64,000 nucleotides of DNA from UBA4742 sp963734965 (GTDB taxonomy: Bacteria; Actinomycetota; Acidimicrobiia; Acidimicrobiales; Acidimicrobilacustridaceae), in the NCBI GenBank assembly GCA_963734965.1, contig CAVTJK010000003.1:1240001-1304000 (forward strand). The letters are read 5' to 3'. The first letter of the stretch is position 1. Each line of letters starts with the position of its first letter. The notes under the pieces are model-generated. The model saw nothing but the letters and a program-made list of their open reading frames with translations. It was not told where the DNA came from and searched no databases. A program made the position numbers and the translations under genes. Below are positions 46,877 to 55,775 of the stretch, one piece after another.

Positions 46877-46978
46877 CTTGGCTCTCCCGTCGGCGAGCCT
46901 CCCTGCGGGGGAGGGGGCTGCGCCGTGCGCTTCTTGCGGCGATTGAGGGCGTCCTGCGCCCTTGAAGGCCGCAAGAAC
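46877..46978. repeat. Composite intergenic repeat: partial family A next to a family B palindrome
   Basis: 46877-46907 (TTGGCTCTCCCGTCGGCGAG and on) matches the left end of family A. 46931-46978 is a clean family B cruciform: TTCTTGCGGC pairs with GCCGCAAGAA and inside it AGGGCG pairs with CGCCCT. Orientation is opposite to the copies at 8.8 kb. The rest of the 46843-47016 gap holds no gene. Confidence 0.8.
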
Positions 46979-47016
46979 GGGAAGGCGTCGGGTCGGCTTG
47001 GCTCGGGTCGCCGGGT

Positions 47017-47730
47017 TCAGATGAGGTGCAGGCCGCACTCGGTCTTGTCACGACCGGCCCACCGACCCGATCGGGGATCGTCGGGGTCGACGGTGGGGAC
47101 GGTGCAGGGCATGCAGCCGATCGACAGGTAACCCTGGTCGACCAGCGGATTCACCGGCACGTCGTGATCGGCGATGTAGCCGGCCACGTCCTCGTCGGTC
47201 CACATGGCGATGGGGTTCACCTTGATCAGGCCGCGCAGGTCTCGAGCGACCAGCGGGGCTTTCACCCGGGTATCGGCCTCGCTTCGGCGCAGACCGCTCA
47301 TCCACGCCGACTTGCCCAGCAGAGCCCGATCGAGCTGGCCGACCTTGACGGCCGAGCAGCAGTTCTCGGGATCGATCTTCCACAGCTCTTCGTCCTGGCG
47401 GGCCACGGTCATGATGCGCAGGTTCAGGCCGTAGCGCCGACGCACCTCTTCGACCGTCGCCAGGGTCTCGGGGAAGTGGTAGCCGGTGTCGATGAAGACG
47501 ACCTCGATCGCCGGATACACCTTGACGGCCAGGTCGATCAGCACGGCATCGGTCATCGACGCGGTGAGGGCGAGATGGGGGGCGAAGTTGTCGACCGCCC
47601 ACTGCATGATCTTGGTGGCCGGGAGCCGCTCGAACTCGACGCTCAGCTCGGCCAGGTCGGCGTTGGTGAAGTCATCAGGCGTGCACGGCCGCTCGTCGCG
47701 CGTGTCCTGATCGGTGACGGTGTTGGTCAT
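47017..47730 (-). CDS. cysH: Adenylyl-sulfate (APS) reductase, CysH family
   Basis: 237 residues. PAPS/APS-reductase fold with VVFIDTGYHFPETLATV and both cysteine pairs of the 4Fe-4S APS-reductase type: ENCCSAVKVGQL near residue 124 and IGCMPCT near 205, plus the C-terminal catalytic KTECGLH. Reduces APS to sulfite using thioredoxin. ATG 47730 overlaps the sulfite reductase stop by 4 nt (ATGA); an in-frame GTG at 47739 is possible. Two-gene assimilatory sulfate-reduction operon; ATP sulfurylase genes are not in the window. Confidence 0.93.
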   Translation of the reverse strand: MTNTVTDQDTRDERPCTPDDFTNADLAELSVEFERLPATKIMQWAVDNFAPHLALTASMTDAVLIDLAVKVYPAIEVVFIDTGYHFPETLATVEEVRRRYGLNLRIMTVARQDEELWKIDPENCCSAVKVGQLDRALLGKSAWMSGLRRSEADTRVKAPLVARDLRGLIKVNPIAMWTDEDVAGYIADHDVPVNPLVDQGYLSIGCMPCTVPTVDPDDPRSGRWAGRDKTECGLHLI

Positions 47731-49496
47731 GTCGCGCACTCGGACTCGCCGACCTCGGCGACATAGGGCCCGGTCTCACCGAAGTCGACGTAGAAGTCGG
47801 GCGCGTCTTGCGGACTGGGGAACTCATCGAGGTCGCGTAAGCCCTCGGCTATGACCTTGACCCCGCCGACCCGATCCATCCACGACCGGAACACCTCGCC
47901 TGCTTCTCGCTCTTCGGCGAATCGGCGAACGACGCGGACGGTGGCCTCCGGCGCGTTGCGGGCCGGGAGGCGCAGGGCCTTCTGACCGAAGTGCATCTGC
48001 TCCTGGCCCATGTAGCCGCCGAGCAGCATCTGGTAGCCGGGGGCCGGTTGGCCGTGGGCCCGCCGCTCGGCTCCGAAGAAGCCGATGTCAGAGGCGTGGT
48101 GCTGACCGCACGAGTTGGTGCAACCCGAGATGTTGGTGCGAACCCCGCCGACCTCGGCCAGGCCGGCCTCGTCGAGGGCGGCGCCGATGGCATCGGCCAA
48201 ACCTCGCGACTGGGTGACGGCCAGGTTGCAGGTGTCGGCACCGGGGCAGGCCACGACGTCGCGGGCGAGCTCGGCCCCCGGCTGGGCCATCCCGATGGCG
48301 TCGAGACGAGCGAACAAGGTGGGCAGCTGGGCTTCGGTCAGACCCCGGAAGCAGATGTTCTGCCGGTTGGTGAGCCGCACGTCGAGCCCGAGCTCGCGTG
48401 TGATCGAGGCCAACGCCCGGAACTGATCGGTGGTGATGTCGCCGAGTCGGGCCCAGGCCATGGCCGACACCGTGCCCTTGGCCACGCCGCGGACGACGTT
48501 GGCGTCGACCCAGCGCTCGTAGGGCTTGATGCCCGACAGGGCGACCGGCGTGCCCTGGCCGATGGGCGTCGGCGTCGCGCCGGCGGCACGCCCCGCGGGG
48601 GCGTCACCGAGCTTCTGCACGACCTCGGGGATGCCGCCCGGCCAGCTCGACGAGGCCAGGAGGAGGTGGCGGGTCTTGAACACGCGGCGTTGGACCTCTT
48701 CGAAGCCCAACTCGTCGACGACCCACTTGAGCCGAGCCCGCAGCTTGTTGTCGCGGTTGCCCGTCTGCTCGAAGACCCGCAGCACCGACTCGATGGTCGG
48801 GAGCAGGTCTTCCTTGGCCGTGAACGGCTCGAGGGCGAGGGCCGGATGGGGGTTGGCCCCGAGGCCGCCGGCGATGAACACGCGGAAGCCCTGCTCGACG
48901 GTGCCGTCGTCGAGGGTCCGCACCGCGGCGACGACGCCGACGTCGTTGAACATGGCCTGGCCGCAGTCGGTGTCACAGCCCGAGAAGTTGATCTTGAACT
49001 TGCGGGGGAGCCGCTGGGCGAACGGATGGTGGAGGAAGTGCTGGAAGGCCGCCTCGGCCCACGGACTGATGTCGAAGGCCTCGTACGGGCAGGCGCCGGC
49101 GAGGTGGCAGCCCATCACGTTGCGCACCGTGTCGCCGCACGCCTCGCGCGTCGTCAGCCCTACCGAGGCGAGCAGGCGCATGACCTCGGGCACCTGCTCG
49201 AGCTCGACGAAGTGGAACTGCACGTTCTGGCGGGTGGTGATGTGGCCCCAACCCCGGGAGAAGCTCTCGGAGATGTGAGCCAGCATGTCGAGCTGGGTCG
49301 CGGTGATGGCCCCGTAGGGCGCCTTGATCCGCACCATCTGGCTGGTGCCGCCCTGGCGTTGGCCGTAGATCCCGTTGTTCAAACGGAAGACCCGGAACAC
49401 GTCCTCGGGCAGGTCGCCGCTGAGATAGCGCTCGAGTTGGCGCTCGAACTTGGCGATGTCGGCCGAGGACTCGGGATCGATCTCTCGCTGCAGCAT
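47727..49496 (-). CDS. sir: Ferredoxin-dependent nitrite/sulfite reductase
   Basis: 589 residues with the twofold parachute/siroheme arrangement: FRLNNGIYGQRQGG at the N-terminus, GWGHITTRQNVQFHFVEL, and the siroheme-4Fe-4S ligands in CPGADTCNLAVT (near 415) and TNISGCTNSCGQHHASDIGF (near 450). Pairing with cysH argues for sulfite rather than nitrite reduction. GAGG lies 6 nt before ATG 49496. A 104-nt region upstream contains a possible leader ORF and hairpin, see below. Confidence 0.92.
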   Translation of the reverse strand: MLQREIDPESSADIAKFERQLERYLSGDLPEDVFRVFRLNNGIYGQRQGGTSQMVRIKAPYGAITATQLDMLAHISESFSRGWGHITTRQNVQFHFVELEQVPEVMRLLASVGLTTREACGDTVRNVMGCHLAGACPYEAFDISPWAEAAFQHFLHHPFAQRLPRKFKINFSGCDTDCGQAMFNDVGVVAAVRTLDDGTVEQGFRVFIAGGLGANPHPALALEPFTAKEDLLPTIESVLRVFEQTGNRDNKLRARLKWVVDELGFEEVQRRVFKTRHLLLASSSWPGGIPEVVQKLGDAPAGRAAGATPTPIGQGTPVALSGIKPYERWVDANVVRGVAKGTVSAMAWARLGDITTDQFRALASITRELGLDVRLTNRQNICFRGLTEAQLPTLFARLDAIGMAQPGAELARDVVACPGADTCNLAVTQSRGLADAIGAALDEAGLAEVGGVRTNISGCTNSCGQHHASDIGFFGAERRAHGQPAPGYQMLLGGYMGQEQMHFGQKALRLPARNAPEATVRVVRRFAEEREAGEVFRSWMDRVGGVKVIAEGLRDLDEFPSPQDAPDFYVDFGETGPYVAEVGESECAT

Positions 49497-49531
49497 CCGC
49501 GCCTCGCAGGGGGTCGTGGTTCGGCCGGATA

Positions 49532-49569
49532 CCCACTGGTCAGGTGGGAATTCCGACCAACTGGGTCAT
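49532..49569 (-). promoter_or_regulatory. Possible leaderless leader peptide (MTQLVGIPT) and hairpin ahead of sir-cysH
   Basis: On the minus strand ATG 49569 opens a 9-codon frame ending in TGA at 49540. The ATG is 5 nt after the -10, as at other leaderless genes in this window. CCCAC (at the end of the small frame) and GTGGG (49532-49536) form a stem that contains the stop codon and can be extended with a mismatch. This would allow translation of the small frame to influence the sir ribosome site 43 nt further on. It has no cysteine codons, unlike known actinobacterial sulfur uORFs. Confidence 0.4.
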
Positions 49570-49574
49570 GAATC

Positions 49575-49603
49575 ACTGTACTGACCCAATCCTGATCGGA
49601 CAA
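49575..49603 (-). promoter_or_regulatory. Promoter of sir-cysH
   Basis: TTGTCC (49598-49603) and TACAGT (49575-49580) on the minus strand with an ideal 17-bp spacer. It lies 79 nt before the sir start codon. Confidence 0.6.
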
Positions 49604-49650
49604 CTAAGGAATTGCGCCGGCTATTCCCGGTGGCCGAGCACGCGGCGGGC

Positions 49651-50994
49651 TCAGCGACGAAGCAGGTCGGCCACGCGGAAGGCCAGATCCAGGGACTGAC
49701 GGGCGTTGAGCCGCGGGTCGCACATGGTCTCGTAACGCGTGCCCAGATCGGCGTCGAGGATCTCCTCGGCCCCGCCGAGGCACTCGGTCACGTCATCGCC
49801 GGTCAGCTCGACGTGCACGCCACCGGGCCAGGTGCCGACGGCGCGGTGCGCGGCGAAGAACCCGCTGATCTCGGCCAGCACGTCGTCGAAGTGGCGCGTC
49901 TTGCGGCCGCTCGGCGCGGTGAAGGTGTTGGCGTGCATCGGATCGCAGGCCCACACCACGGGATGACCGGAGTCGCGCACCGCCCGCAACAGCGGCGGGA
50001 GCAGCTCCTCAGCCGCCGCCGCGCCCATCCGACTGATGAGGGTCAGCCGGCCGGGCACACGGTCCGGGTCGAGGACGTCACAGATCTCGAGCACCTCGTC
50101 GGTCGTCGTGGTCGGTCCGATCTTGCATCCGAGCGGATTGCCGACACCGGCCAGGAAGGCGAGGTGGGCGCCGTCGGTCTGGCGGGTGCGCTCGCCCGCC
50201 CACAGCATGTGCGCCGAGCAGTCGTACCACTCGCCCGTGAGCGAGTCGCGCCGCGTGAGCGCCTCCTCGTAGCCCAGGATGAGCGCCTCGTGGCTGGTCC
50301 AGAAGTCGACGTTGTGCAGTCGCGGCTCGGCCTCGGTGTCGACGCCACAGGCCTTCATGAATCGCAACGTGCGGTCGATCTCGTCGGCCATCGCCTCGTA
50401 GCGGTGGCCCTCGCTCGAGCTGGCCACGAACTCCTGGTTCCAGGCGTGGACCCGGCTGAGATCCGCGAAGCCGCCGTTGGTGAAGGCCCGCAACAGGTTC
50501 AGCGTGGAGGCCGACTGGTGGTACGCGGTCAGGAGCCGCTCGGGGTCGGGCGTTCGGGCGGCGGCGCTGAAGGCGATGTCGTTGACGATGTGGCCCCGGA
50601 ACGAGGGCAGCTCGATCGTCCCGTCGGACTCGGTGGGCGACGAGCGGGGCTTGCCGTACTGGCCGGCGATGCGGCCGACCTTCACGATGGGGACGCCCGA
50701 CGAGTACATGAGCACGACGGCCATCTGCAGGATCACTCGAAGCTTGTCCCGGATGGCGTCGGCCGTGAACGAATCGAAGGATTCGGCGCAGTCGCCGGCC
50801 TGGAGCAGGAAGGCCTCGCCCCGGGCGACCTGGGCCAAGCGCTGGGTCAGGAGGCGGGCCTCGCCGGCGAAGACGAGGGGAGGCATGCCCGACAGGGACT
50901 TGAGCGCCTGGTCGAGGGCGGCCTCGTCGGGCCATTCGGGCTGCTGAGCAGCCGCGCGTCCTCGCCAGGAGTCAGGGGTCCAGGTCGTGTCCAC
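49651..50994 (-). CDS. aroG: Class II 3-deoxy-7-phosphoheptulonate (DAHP) synthase
   Basis: 447 residues, the plant/actinobacterial class II type: LSGMPPLVFAGEARLL, the metal Cys in LLQAGDCAESF near residue 68, SPTESDGTIELPSFRGHIVND, LGCKIGPTTT and CDPMHANTFTAPSGRKTR. First step of the shikimate pathway. GTG start; no clear Shine-Dalgarno. A separate transcript upstream of the sulfur genes in the direction of transcription, 81 bp away. Confidence 0.94.
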   Translation of the reverse strand: MDTTWTPDSWRGRAAAQQPEWPDEAALDQALKSLSGMPPLVFAGEARLLTQRLAQVARGEAFLLQAGDCAESFDSFTADAIRDKLRVILQMAVVLMYSSGVPIVKVGRIAGQYGKPRSSPTESDGTIELPSFRGHIVNDIAFSAAARTPDPERLLTAYHQSASTLNLLRAFTNGGFADLSRVHAWNQEFVASSSEGHRYEAMADEIDRTLRFMKACGVDTEAEPRLHNVDFWTSHEALILGYEEALTRRDSLTGEWYDCSAHMLWAGERTRQTDGAHLAFLAGVGNPLGCKIGPTTTTDEVLEICDVLDPDRVPGRLTLISRMGAAAAEELLPPLLRAVRDSGHPVVWACDPMHANTFTAPSGRKTRHFDDVLAEISGFFAAHRAVGTWPGGVHVELTGDDVTECLGGAEEILDADLGTRYETMCDPRLNARQSLDLAFRVADLLRR

Positions 50995-51068
50995 GGCTCA
51001 CCACGTTGCCGGATCAGCGGGCCCGCACGCAAAGCGTTTCGGCCGGCGCCTGACGGGGACGCTCGCCC

Positions 51069-51899
51069 TCAGGCGGCGTCGATTCGATCGGCGGCCTGGT
51101 CACGAACGGCGCTGACTGCTCGCTTGACCAGTCGCCGGGCGGCCTCGGCGGTCACGCCCAGCTCTTCTCCGACCTCGCGGTAGCTGCGCTTGCGACCGTC
51201 CTGGAGGCCGAAGCGCTGCTCGACGGCGTACTTGGCCCGAGGCTCGAGCACCGACAGCAGATCGCTCACCATCTCTTCCTCGACGCGGGCGATCACCTCT
51301 TGTTCGGGACCCGGATGCGAGTCGGGCAGCAGATCGATCAGCTCGTTGCTGTCGTCGTCACCGATCGTGCGATCGAGTGAGGTCGGCGTGGTCAGCCGAT
51401 GCAGGCGGGCGTGCTCGTCGTCGAGCTCGTCGCCGTCGCCCGACACCTGCCGCAGCGCGGCGCGGAGGCTGGCGGACCGATCACCGGGGAGTCGCACGAG
51501 CGACGCCTTCTGGTCGAGCGCCCGGCCGATGGCCTGGCGGATCCAGAACGTGGCGTAGGTCGAGAACTTGAAGCCCTTGCGCCAGTCGAACTTGTCGACG
51601 GCGTGCTCGAGGCCGAGGTTGCCCTCCTGGATGAGGTCCAGGAGCTCCATGCCCGGCGGGAGGGGGTAGCGGCGGGCGACGCTGACGACCAGGCGCAGGT
51701 TGGACCGGATGAAGCGATCCTTGGCCTTGGCCGCCTCTCGGACGGCTCGCTGGAGCTCGCGTCCGCGCTCACCGGCCTCGAGGCGGTTGGCGGCGTCGCG
51801 GCCCTTTTCGATGGTCTGGGAGAGCTCTCGCTCTTCTTGCGCGGTCAGGAGGGGCACCAGCCCGATCTCGTTCAGGTACTGACCAACAGAGTCGCTCAT
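51069..51899 (-). CDS. Sigma-70 family RNA polymerase sigma factor (group 2-like)
   Basis: 276 residues. Region 1.2 (DSVGQYLNEIGLVPLLTAQEE), region 2 (FIRSNLRLVVSVARRYPLPP, DLIQEGNLGLEHAVDKFDWRKGFKFSTYATFWIRQAI region), region 3 and region 4 with the helix-turn-helix (RSYREVGEELGVTAEAARRLVKRA). Too short for the primary sigma factor and lacking region 1.1 and a long non-conserved region, so an alternative or SigB-like factor. GGAG 6 nt before the ATG. The long leader carries an inverted repeat at 51978-51994. Confidence 0.88.
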   Translation of the reverse strand: MSDSVGQYLNEIGLVPLLTAQEERELSQTIEKGRDAANRLEAGERGRELQRAVREAAKAKDRFIRSNLRLVVSVARRYPLPPGMELLDLIQEGNLGLEHAVDKFDWRKGFKFSTYATFWIRQAIGRALDQKASLVRLPGDRSASLRAALRQVSGDGDELDDEHARLHRLTTPTSLDRTIGDDDSNELIDLLPDSHPGPEQEVIARVEEEMVSDLLSVLEPRAKYAVEQRFGLQDGRKRSYREVGEELGVTAEAARRLVKRAVSAVRDQAADRIDAA

Positions 51900-51977
51900 G
51901 TTTGCTCCAGCGGAGTCGTCGGTGAGGAAGACCGGTCAACTCCATCGATGATTCGTTGCCACCGAGGGGGGTGGTTC

Positions 51978-51994
51978 AGGTCGGATGGCGACCT
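51978..51994. promoter_or_regulatory. Inverted repeat upstream of the sigma factor gene
   Basis: AGGTCG and CGACCT separated by GATGG, about 80 bp before the sigma ATG. The region 51900-52053 contains no gene; this repeat may be an operator near the promoter. Confidence 0.35.
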
Positions 51995-52053
51995 AAGAAT
52001 GACAACCAGGTAACCCCGCGCCAGGGCGTTACGATTCCTGATTATCGGGTGAC

Positions 52054-52956
52054 TTACGTCACTCGGGATTGCGAGCGCGGGCTGCGGGCGGTAGATACCC
52101 GCCTCAGCCGCCATCTAGTTCTGCGCGTCGGGACCCGAGCATACCCGTCGAAACGGGCGAATCGCTCGACGTCGAGCCGGCGCCGCAGCGAGGCCTGGAC
52201 CTCGAGGCTCAGCACCAGGTCCTGCCCGGCGTTGGGTCGGTTGGCCCAACCGGTCCTCACCATGCCCCAGCGCTCGCGGGCCAGGTGCGGATCGAGGTCG
52301 AGGAACCGGAACATGGCATCGCACACGGCCACGGGGCCCTCGAAGAGCGATTCGCAGCGGACCACGAAGACCCGCTCGGGCCCGAGCGTGCTCAGAAGAG
52401 CGTCGGCCACGTCGAAGGCCTCGTCCCAGTGCCGCAGGCCGTGCTCGTAGCCGTTCTCCACCGGCCAGGCGGTGTCGGCGGGATCCTGCGCCCGGCGCTC
52501 GAAGGAGTCCAACACGGCCAGCGGGTCGCGGTAGATGAAGACGAACTTGGACTCGGGGAACCGCTCCGCGACCGTGTGCGCGATCCACACGTTCGGAGGC
52601 AGCAGCTTGTCCCCGAAGTAGCGCAGGGACCCGGCCTGCAGGCGTCGCTCGACCGACTCGTAGTGACCGCGGAAGGTGTCGGGTGGCGTGTGGTTGGTGT
52701 CGGTGGGACGGAAGTCGAGGAATCGATCCGGTTCGAAGTGCTCGGTGGTGAGCAGGTCCGGGTTCTGGGTCTTGCGCATCTCACGGAGGATGTACTTGTA
52801 ACGCTCCATCCCCATGGCGATGGCCGGATGGCCCGCCAGCAGCTTCACGAGGGGGGTGGTGCCTGAGCGCTCGCAGCCGACCACGAAACACTGCTGGTAC
52901 CGCACGTAGGTCCCTTTCCGACTCCCAGTGGAGTCGTCCCGAGAGTACTGGCTCAC
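52054..52956 (-). CDS. Sulfotransferase-family protein
   Basis: 300 residues. The 5'-phosphosulfate loop is CERSGTTPLVKLLAGHPAI near residue 28 and the 3'-phosphate region FVFIYRDPLAVLDSFERR near 140, as in PAPS-dependent sulfotransferases of bacterial secondary metabolism or envelope glycans. Substrate unknown. The final 25 residues (RRTRWRLRRVSTARSPRSQS) look like non-coding read-through, so the true C-terminus may be lost to an indel. Start GTG 52956; GTG at VRYQQCFVVG is an alternative. Confidence 0.8.
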   Translation of the reverse strand: MSQYSRDDSTGSRKGTYVRYQQCFVVGCERSGTTPLVKLLAGHPAIAMGMERYKYILREMRKTQNPDLLTTEHFEPDRFLDFRPTDTNHTPPDTFRGHYESVERRLQAGSLRYFGDKLLPPNVWIAHTVAERFPESKFVFIYRDPLAVLDSFERRAQDPADTAWPVENGYEHGLRHWDEAFDVADALLSTLGPERVFVVRCESLFEGPVAVCDAMFRFLDLDPHLARERWGMVRTGWANRPNAGQDLVLSLEVQASLRRRLDVERFARFDGYARVPTRRTRWRLRRVSTARSPRSQSRVT

Positions 52957-52993
52957 CTTGGCCCCCCGGGGTCATTGAGGGCCCGGCGACTTC

Positions 52994-52999
52994 TAGACT
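52994..52999 (+). promoter_or_regulatory. -10 hexamer of nadD, leaderless type
   Basis: TAGACT lies 6 nt before the nadD GTG and there is no Shine-Dalgarno. Confidence 0.45.
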
Positions 53000-53005
53000 C
53001 CAGGC

Positions 53006-53608
53006 GTGACCACCGGCTCGGGCGAACGCCTCGGCATCTTCGGCGGGACGTTCGACCCACCCCACGTGGGGCACCTCGTGGCCGCGGTGAACGTCCGCTA
53101 CGCGCTCGGCCTCGACCGCGTCCTGCTGACGGTGGCCAACGTCCCCTGGCAGAAGCTCGGATCCCGCCGTCTCAGCGCCGCGCCTGACCGGCTGGCCATG
53201 GTGGCGGCCGCCGTGGAAGACGTCGAGGGTCTCGAGGCGAGCGACATCGAGCTGGAGCGAGGGGGCGAGTCCTTCACCATCGACACGGTGGACCACCTGC
53301 TGGCCGAGGACCCCACCCGGGTCCTGTACGTCATCGTCGGCCAGGACGCCGCCGCCGGCATGCCGACCTGGGATCGCATCGACGAGCTGAGATCCCGAGC
53401 CGAGCTGGTCGTCGTCGAGCGGCCGGGGGTGACGGTCGATCTGCCGGTCGGCTGGCGGTTCCGCCGGGTCGAGGTCCCGCGGCTCGAGGTGTCGAGCACC
53501 GATCTCCGGGCCAGGGTGACCGACGGCCGACCCCTCGACTATCTCGTCCCGCCGGGGGCCGTCGCCGCCCTGATGGCTCGACGGCTCTATCGTGAGGCCT
53601 GCTCATGA
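53006..53608 (+). CDS. nadD: Nicotinate-nucleotide adenylyltransferase
   Basis: 200 residues: nucleotidyltransferase motif GIFGGTFDPPHVGHL near residue 10-24 with the HxGH signature, and the SSTDLRARV motif near 165. Makes deamido-NAD from NaMN and ATP. Starts the nadD-LCP-rsfS cluster, the usual actinobacterial arrangement. Confidence 0.95.
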   Translation: MTTGSGERLGIFGGTFDPPHVGHLVAAVNVRYALGLDRVLLTVANVPWQKLGSRRLSAAPDRLAMVAAAVEDVEGLEASDIELERGGESFTIDTVDHLLAEDPTRVLYVIVGQDAAAGMPTWDRIDELRSRAELVVVERPGVTVDLPVGWRFRRVEVPRLEVSSTDLRARVTDGRPLDYLVPPGAVAALMARRLYREACS

Positions 53609-53642
53609 CCGCCCTTCCTTCCTCTTGCGCCTTCGAGGGCTC

Positions 53643-54991
53643 ATGACCGCACCGACCGAGGAGGCTCGGGGCCAAGGCCTGTCCCTCGACGCCATCGAGC
53701 CCGCTGCGACCAGCGAGACCTCGTCCAAGGCGAACGATGGCGGCACCGGGCGCGCCACGCCGTCCCCTCGTCGACCGGCCCCGACCGGAGAGGCCGAGGG
53801 CGCATCTGGCGCTACGGGTTCCCGATCCTGCTCGTCGTGCTTATCGCGTCGGTCCCGGCCCTCATCTATGCCGGCATCCAGGTCGTGCTCCGCAGCAACG
53901 ACGGCCGGCTCATCGCCGCGACGGCCGACCCGAAGGCACCGGGGTGGGAGGCCACCGTCACCCCGACGCCGACGATGATGGTGGCCAGCATCAACGACGC
54001 CGGCGGGCTGTCGACCGTCGCCGTGCTGATCCTCACGGCCGACAAGCAGGCGAGCGTCCTGTTGATCCCGGCCGACACGCAGGTCACCACGAGCGCAGGC
54101 CCCCAGACGCTCGTGGAGGCCTACAAGGCCGGCGGGGAGGCCGGCCTGAAGACGACCGTCGAGTCGTTGCTCGGGAGCGGGATCGGCGACGTCACCGTCA
54201 TGAACGGGCGGAACTGGCAGGACCTCGTGACTCCCGTGGGCCCACTCTCGTTCGACAACCCCGACAATGTGATCGTCAACGGGGCCCTGCTGTTCCCGCA
54301 GGGGTCCACGACCGTCGAGCCCAGCCAGGTGGGAGCCTTCCTCTTCTCGAGGAACTGGCTCGAGGACGACACCAACCGCCTGCTGCGCCAACAGCAGTTC
54401 TGGAAGGCGTGGCTGGCGAAGGTCGAAGCGAGTCACTCTGCCGGCGCCGTACCTGGCGAGGTCAACAGCGGGATCGGTCACTTCGTGCGGACCCTGGCCG
54501 GCGAGCGAGTCGACTACGAGATCTACCCGGTCAAGGTGCAGGCCCTGTCGAACGCCTACGCGGGTGTGTACCTCCCGCTCCCCCAAGCCGCCACTGTGGT
54601 CGCCCAACTGATCCCGTTCCCCACGTCGGTGACGCCCGGGTTGCGGCCCCGCATCCGGGTCCTCGACGGCACGGGCCGACTCGACCACGGGCTGGCGGCC
54701 GCCCGCAACCTGGCCGCCGACGGCGCCCAGGTCGACAGCATCGGCAACGCCGAGGCCTTCCGCCAGCCCCGGACCCAGTTCATCGTGGCGTCCGAAGCCA
54801 AGCGCGCCGCCGCCCAGAAGCTGGCCACGGCCTTCGGGTTGGGCACCGTGGTCGTCAACGCCGAGGCCGATGACTCCGTCGATGTCACCGTGGTCCTGGG
54901 CAGTGACGCCGTCGGCCGGGCGCAGGCCGAGAGCACCTCGGTTGCCCCGCCCACCAGCGAATCCCCACCGTCCACCGGAGCGAACGGATAG
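53643..54991 (+). pseudogene. LCP/LytR-type cell-wall protein with LytR C-terminal domain, frame broken near the N-terminus
   Basis: ATG 53643 opens a hydrophilic N-terminus (MTAPTEEARGQGLSLDAIEP); near 53800 coherent sequence moves to another frame with a basic stretch and membrane helix (FPILLVVLIASVPALIYAG), continuing unbroken to 54991 (a 384-residue frame starting GTG 53837). An LCP-like domain (ISTVAVLILTAD, LLIPADTQVT) and a LytR_C domain (RIRVLDGTGRLDHGLAAARN, VVVLGSD end) follow. LCP proteins attach glycopolymers to peptidoglycan; the conserved catalytic Arg/Asp residues are hard to place here, so enzymatic activity is uncertain. The rest of the gene looks sound. Confidence 0.8.
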
Positions 54992-55003
54992 CGATGACGA
55001 CCT

Positions 55004-55411
55004 ATGCCTGAGCGCCGGGTGACCGCGCCCGAGGAGCTGGCCGAGTGGGTGAGGATCGCGGCTCGGGCCGCGGCGAGCAAGACCGACGAGGAGACGGTGG
55101 TGCTCGAGGTCGGCGAGGTGCTGGCCATCACGAGCTACTTCGTCATCACCGGCGGCCGAAACGCCCGGCAGGTCAGATCGGTCGCCGAGGAGGTCGAGCT
55201 GGCCGTGGCGGCCAGCGGCGGACCCAAGCCCCTGCGAACGGAGGGTCTCGACTCGCTGCGCTGGGTGCTGCTCGACTACGGCGACTTCGTCGTGCACGTC
55301 CTGATCGACGAGGCCCGCGAGTACTACGAGCTCGAACGGCTCTGGTCGGACGTGCCCCGCCTCGCGTGGGCCGACGACTCTGACACCCCCGAGCGCGCCG
55401 CCGAGGCGTGA
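55004..55411 (+). CDS. rsfS: Ribosome silencing factor RsfS
   Basis: 135 residues with the family core TSYFVITGGRNARQVRSVAEEVE and DSLRWVLLDYGDFVVHVLIDEAREYYELERLWSD. Binds uL14 and prevents subunit joining in starvation. Follows the LCP gene by 12 nt; start ATG 55004. Confidence 0.95.
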   Translation: MPERRVTAPEELAEWVRIAARAAASKTDEETVVLEVGEVLAITSYFVITGGRNARQVRSVAEEVELAVAASGGPKPLRTEGLDSLRWVLLDYGDFVVHVLIDEAREYYELERLWSDVPRLAWADDSDTPERAAEA

Positions 55412-55412
55412 C

Positions 55413-55775
55413 TCACCGGCCATGCCGCCGTGGTCGGACGGCGTCGTAGTCGAGCAACGCAGTCCGCCACTCGACGTACTGGTCGCGCTTGTACGACGGC
55501 GGCAGATGCTCGTCCATGAACGGCACGACCACCTCGACCAGATCGACCAGGCTGCGCACTTGAAACGTCACCTCGTCGTCGTAGTGCGGTCGACGGCGGT
55601 CGTAGACGTGGATCGTTCCGACCTGGAGGAACTCGCGGAGCGCTCGGCAAGCGCCCGCATCGCGCGCCCCGAGCGACACCGCGAAGCGGAAGTCCCGCGG
55701 GGGCCAGAAGCCGAAGGTTCCCTCGGCGGCCACGAATCCGCACACGCCGGCGGCGAGCTCACCAGCCAGTCGCAT
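55413..55775 (-). CDS. LAGLIDADG-family homing endonuclease-like protein 2
   Basis: 120 residues with a single LAGLIDADG-like motif AAGVCGFVAAEGTFGF near residue 8-23, followed by the typical beta-rich half (FRFAVSLGARDAGACRALREFL, VGTIHVYDRR) and FMDEHLPPSYKRDQYVEWRTALLDY. Single-motif members act as dimers. The ATG overlaps the end of the companion gene by 17 nt. Convergent with rsfS, stops 1 nt apart. Probably a mobile-element relic; no intron or intein is evident around it. Confidence 0.75.
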   Translation of the reverse strand: MRLAGELAAGVCGFVAAEGTFGFWPPRDFRFAVSLGARDAGACRALREFLQVGTIHVYDRRRPHYDDEVTFQVRSLVDLVEVVVPFMDEHLPPSYKRDQYVEWRTALLDYDAVRPRRHGR

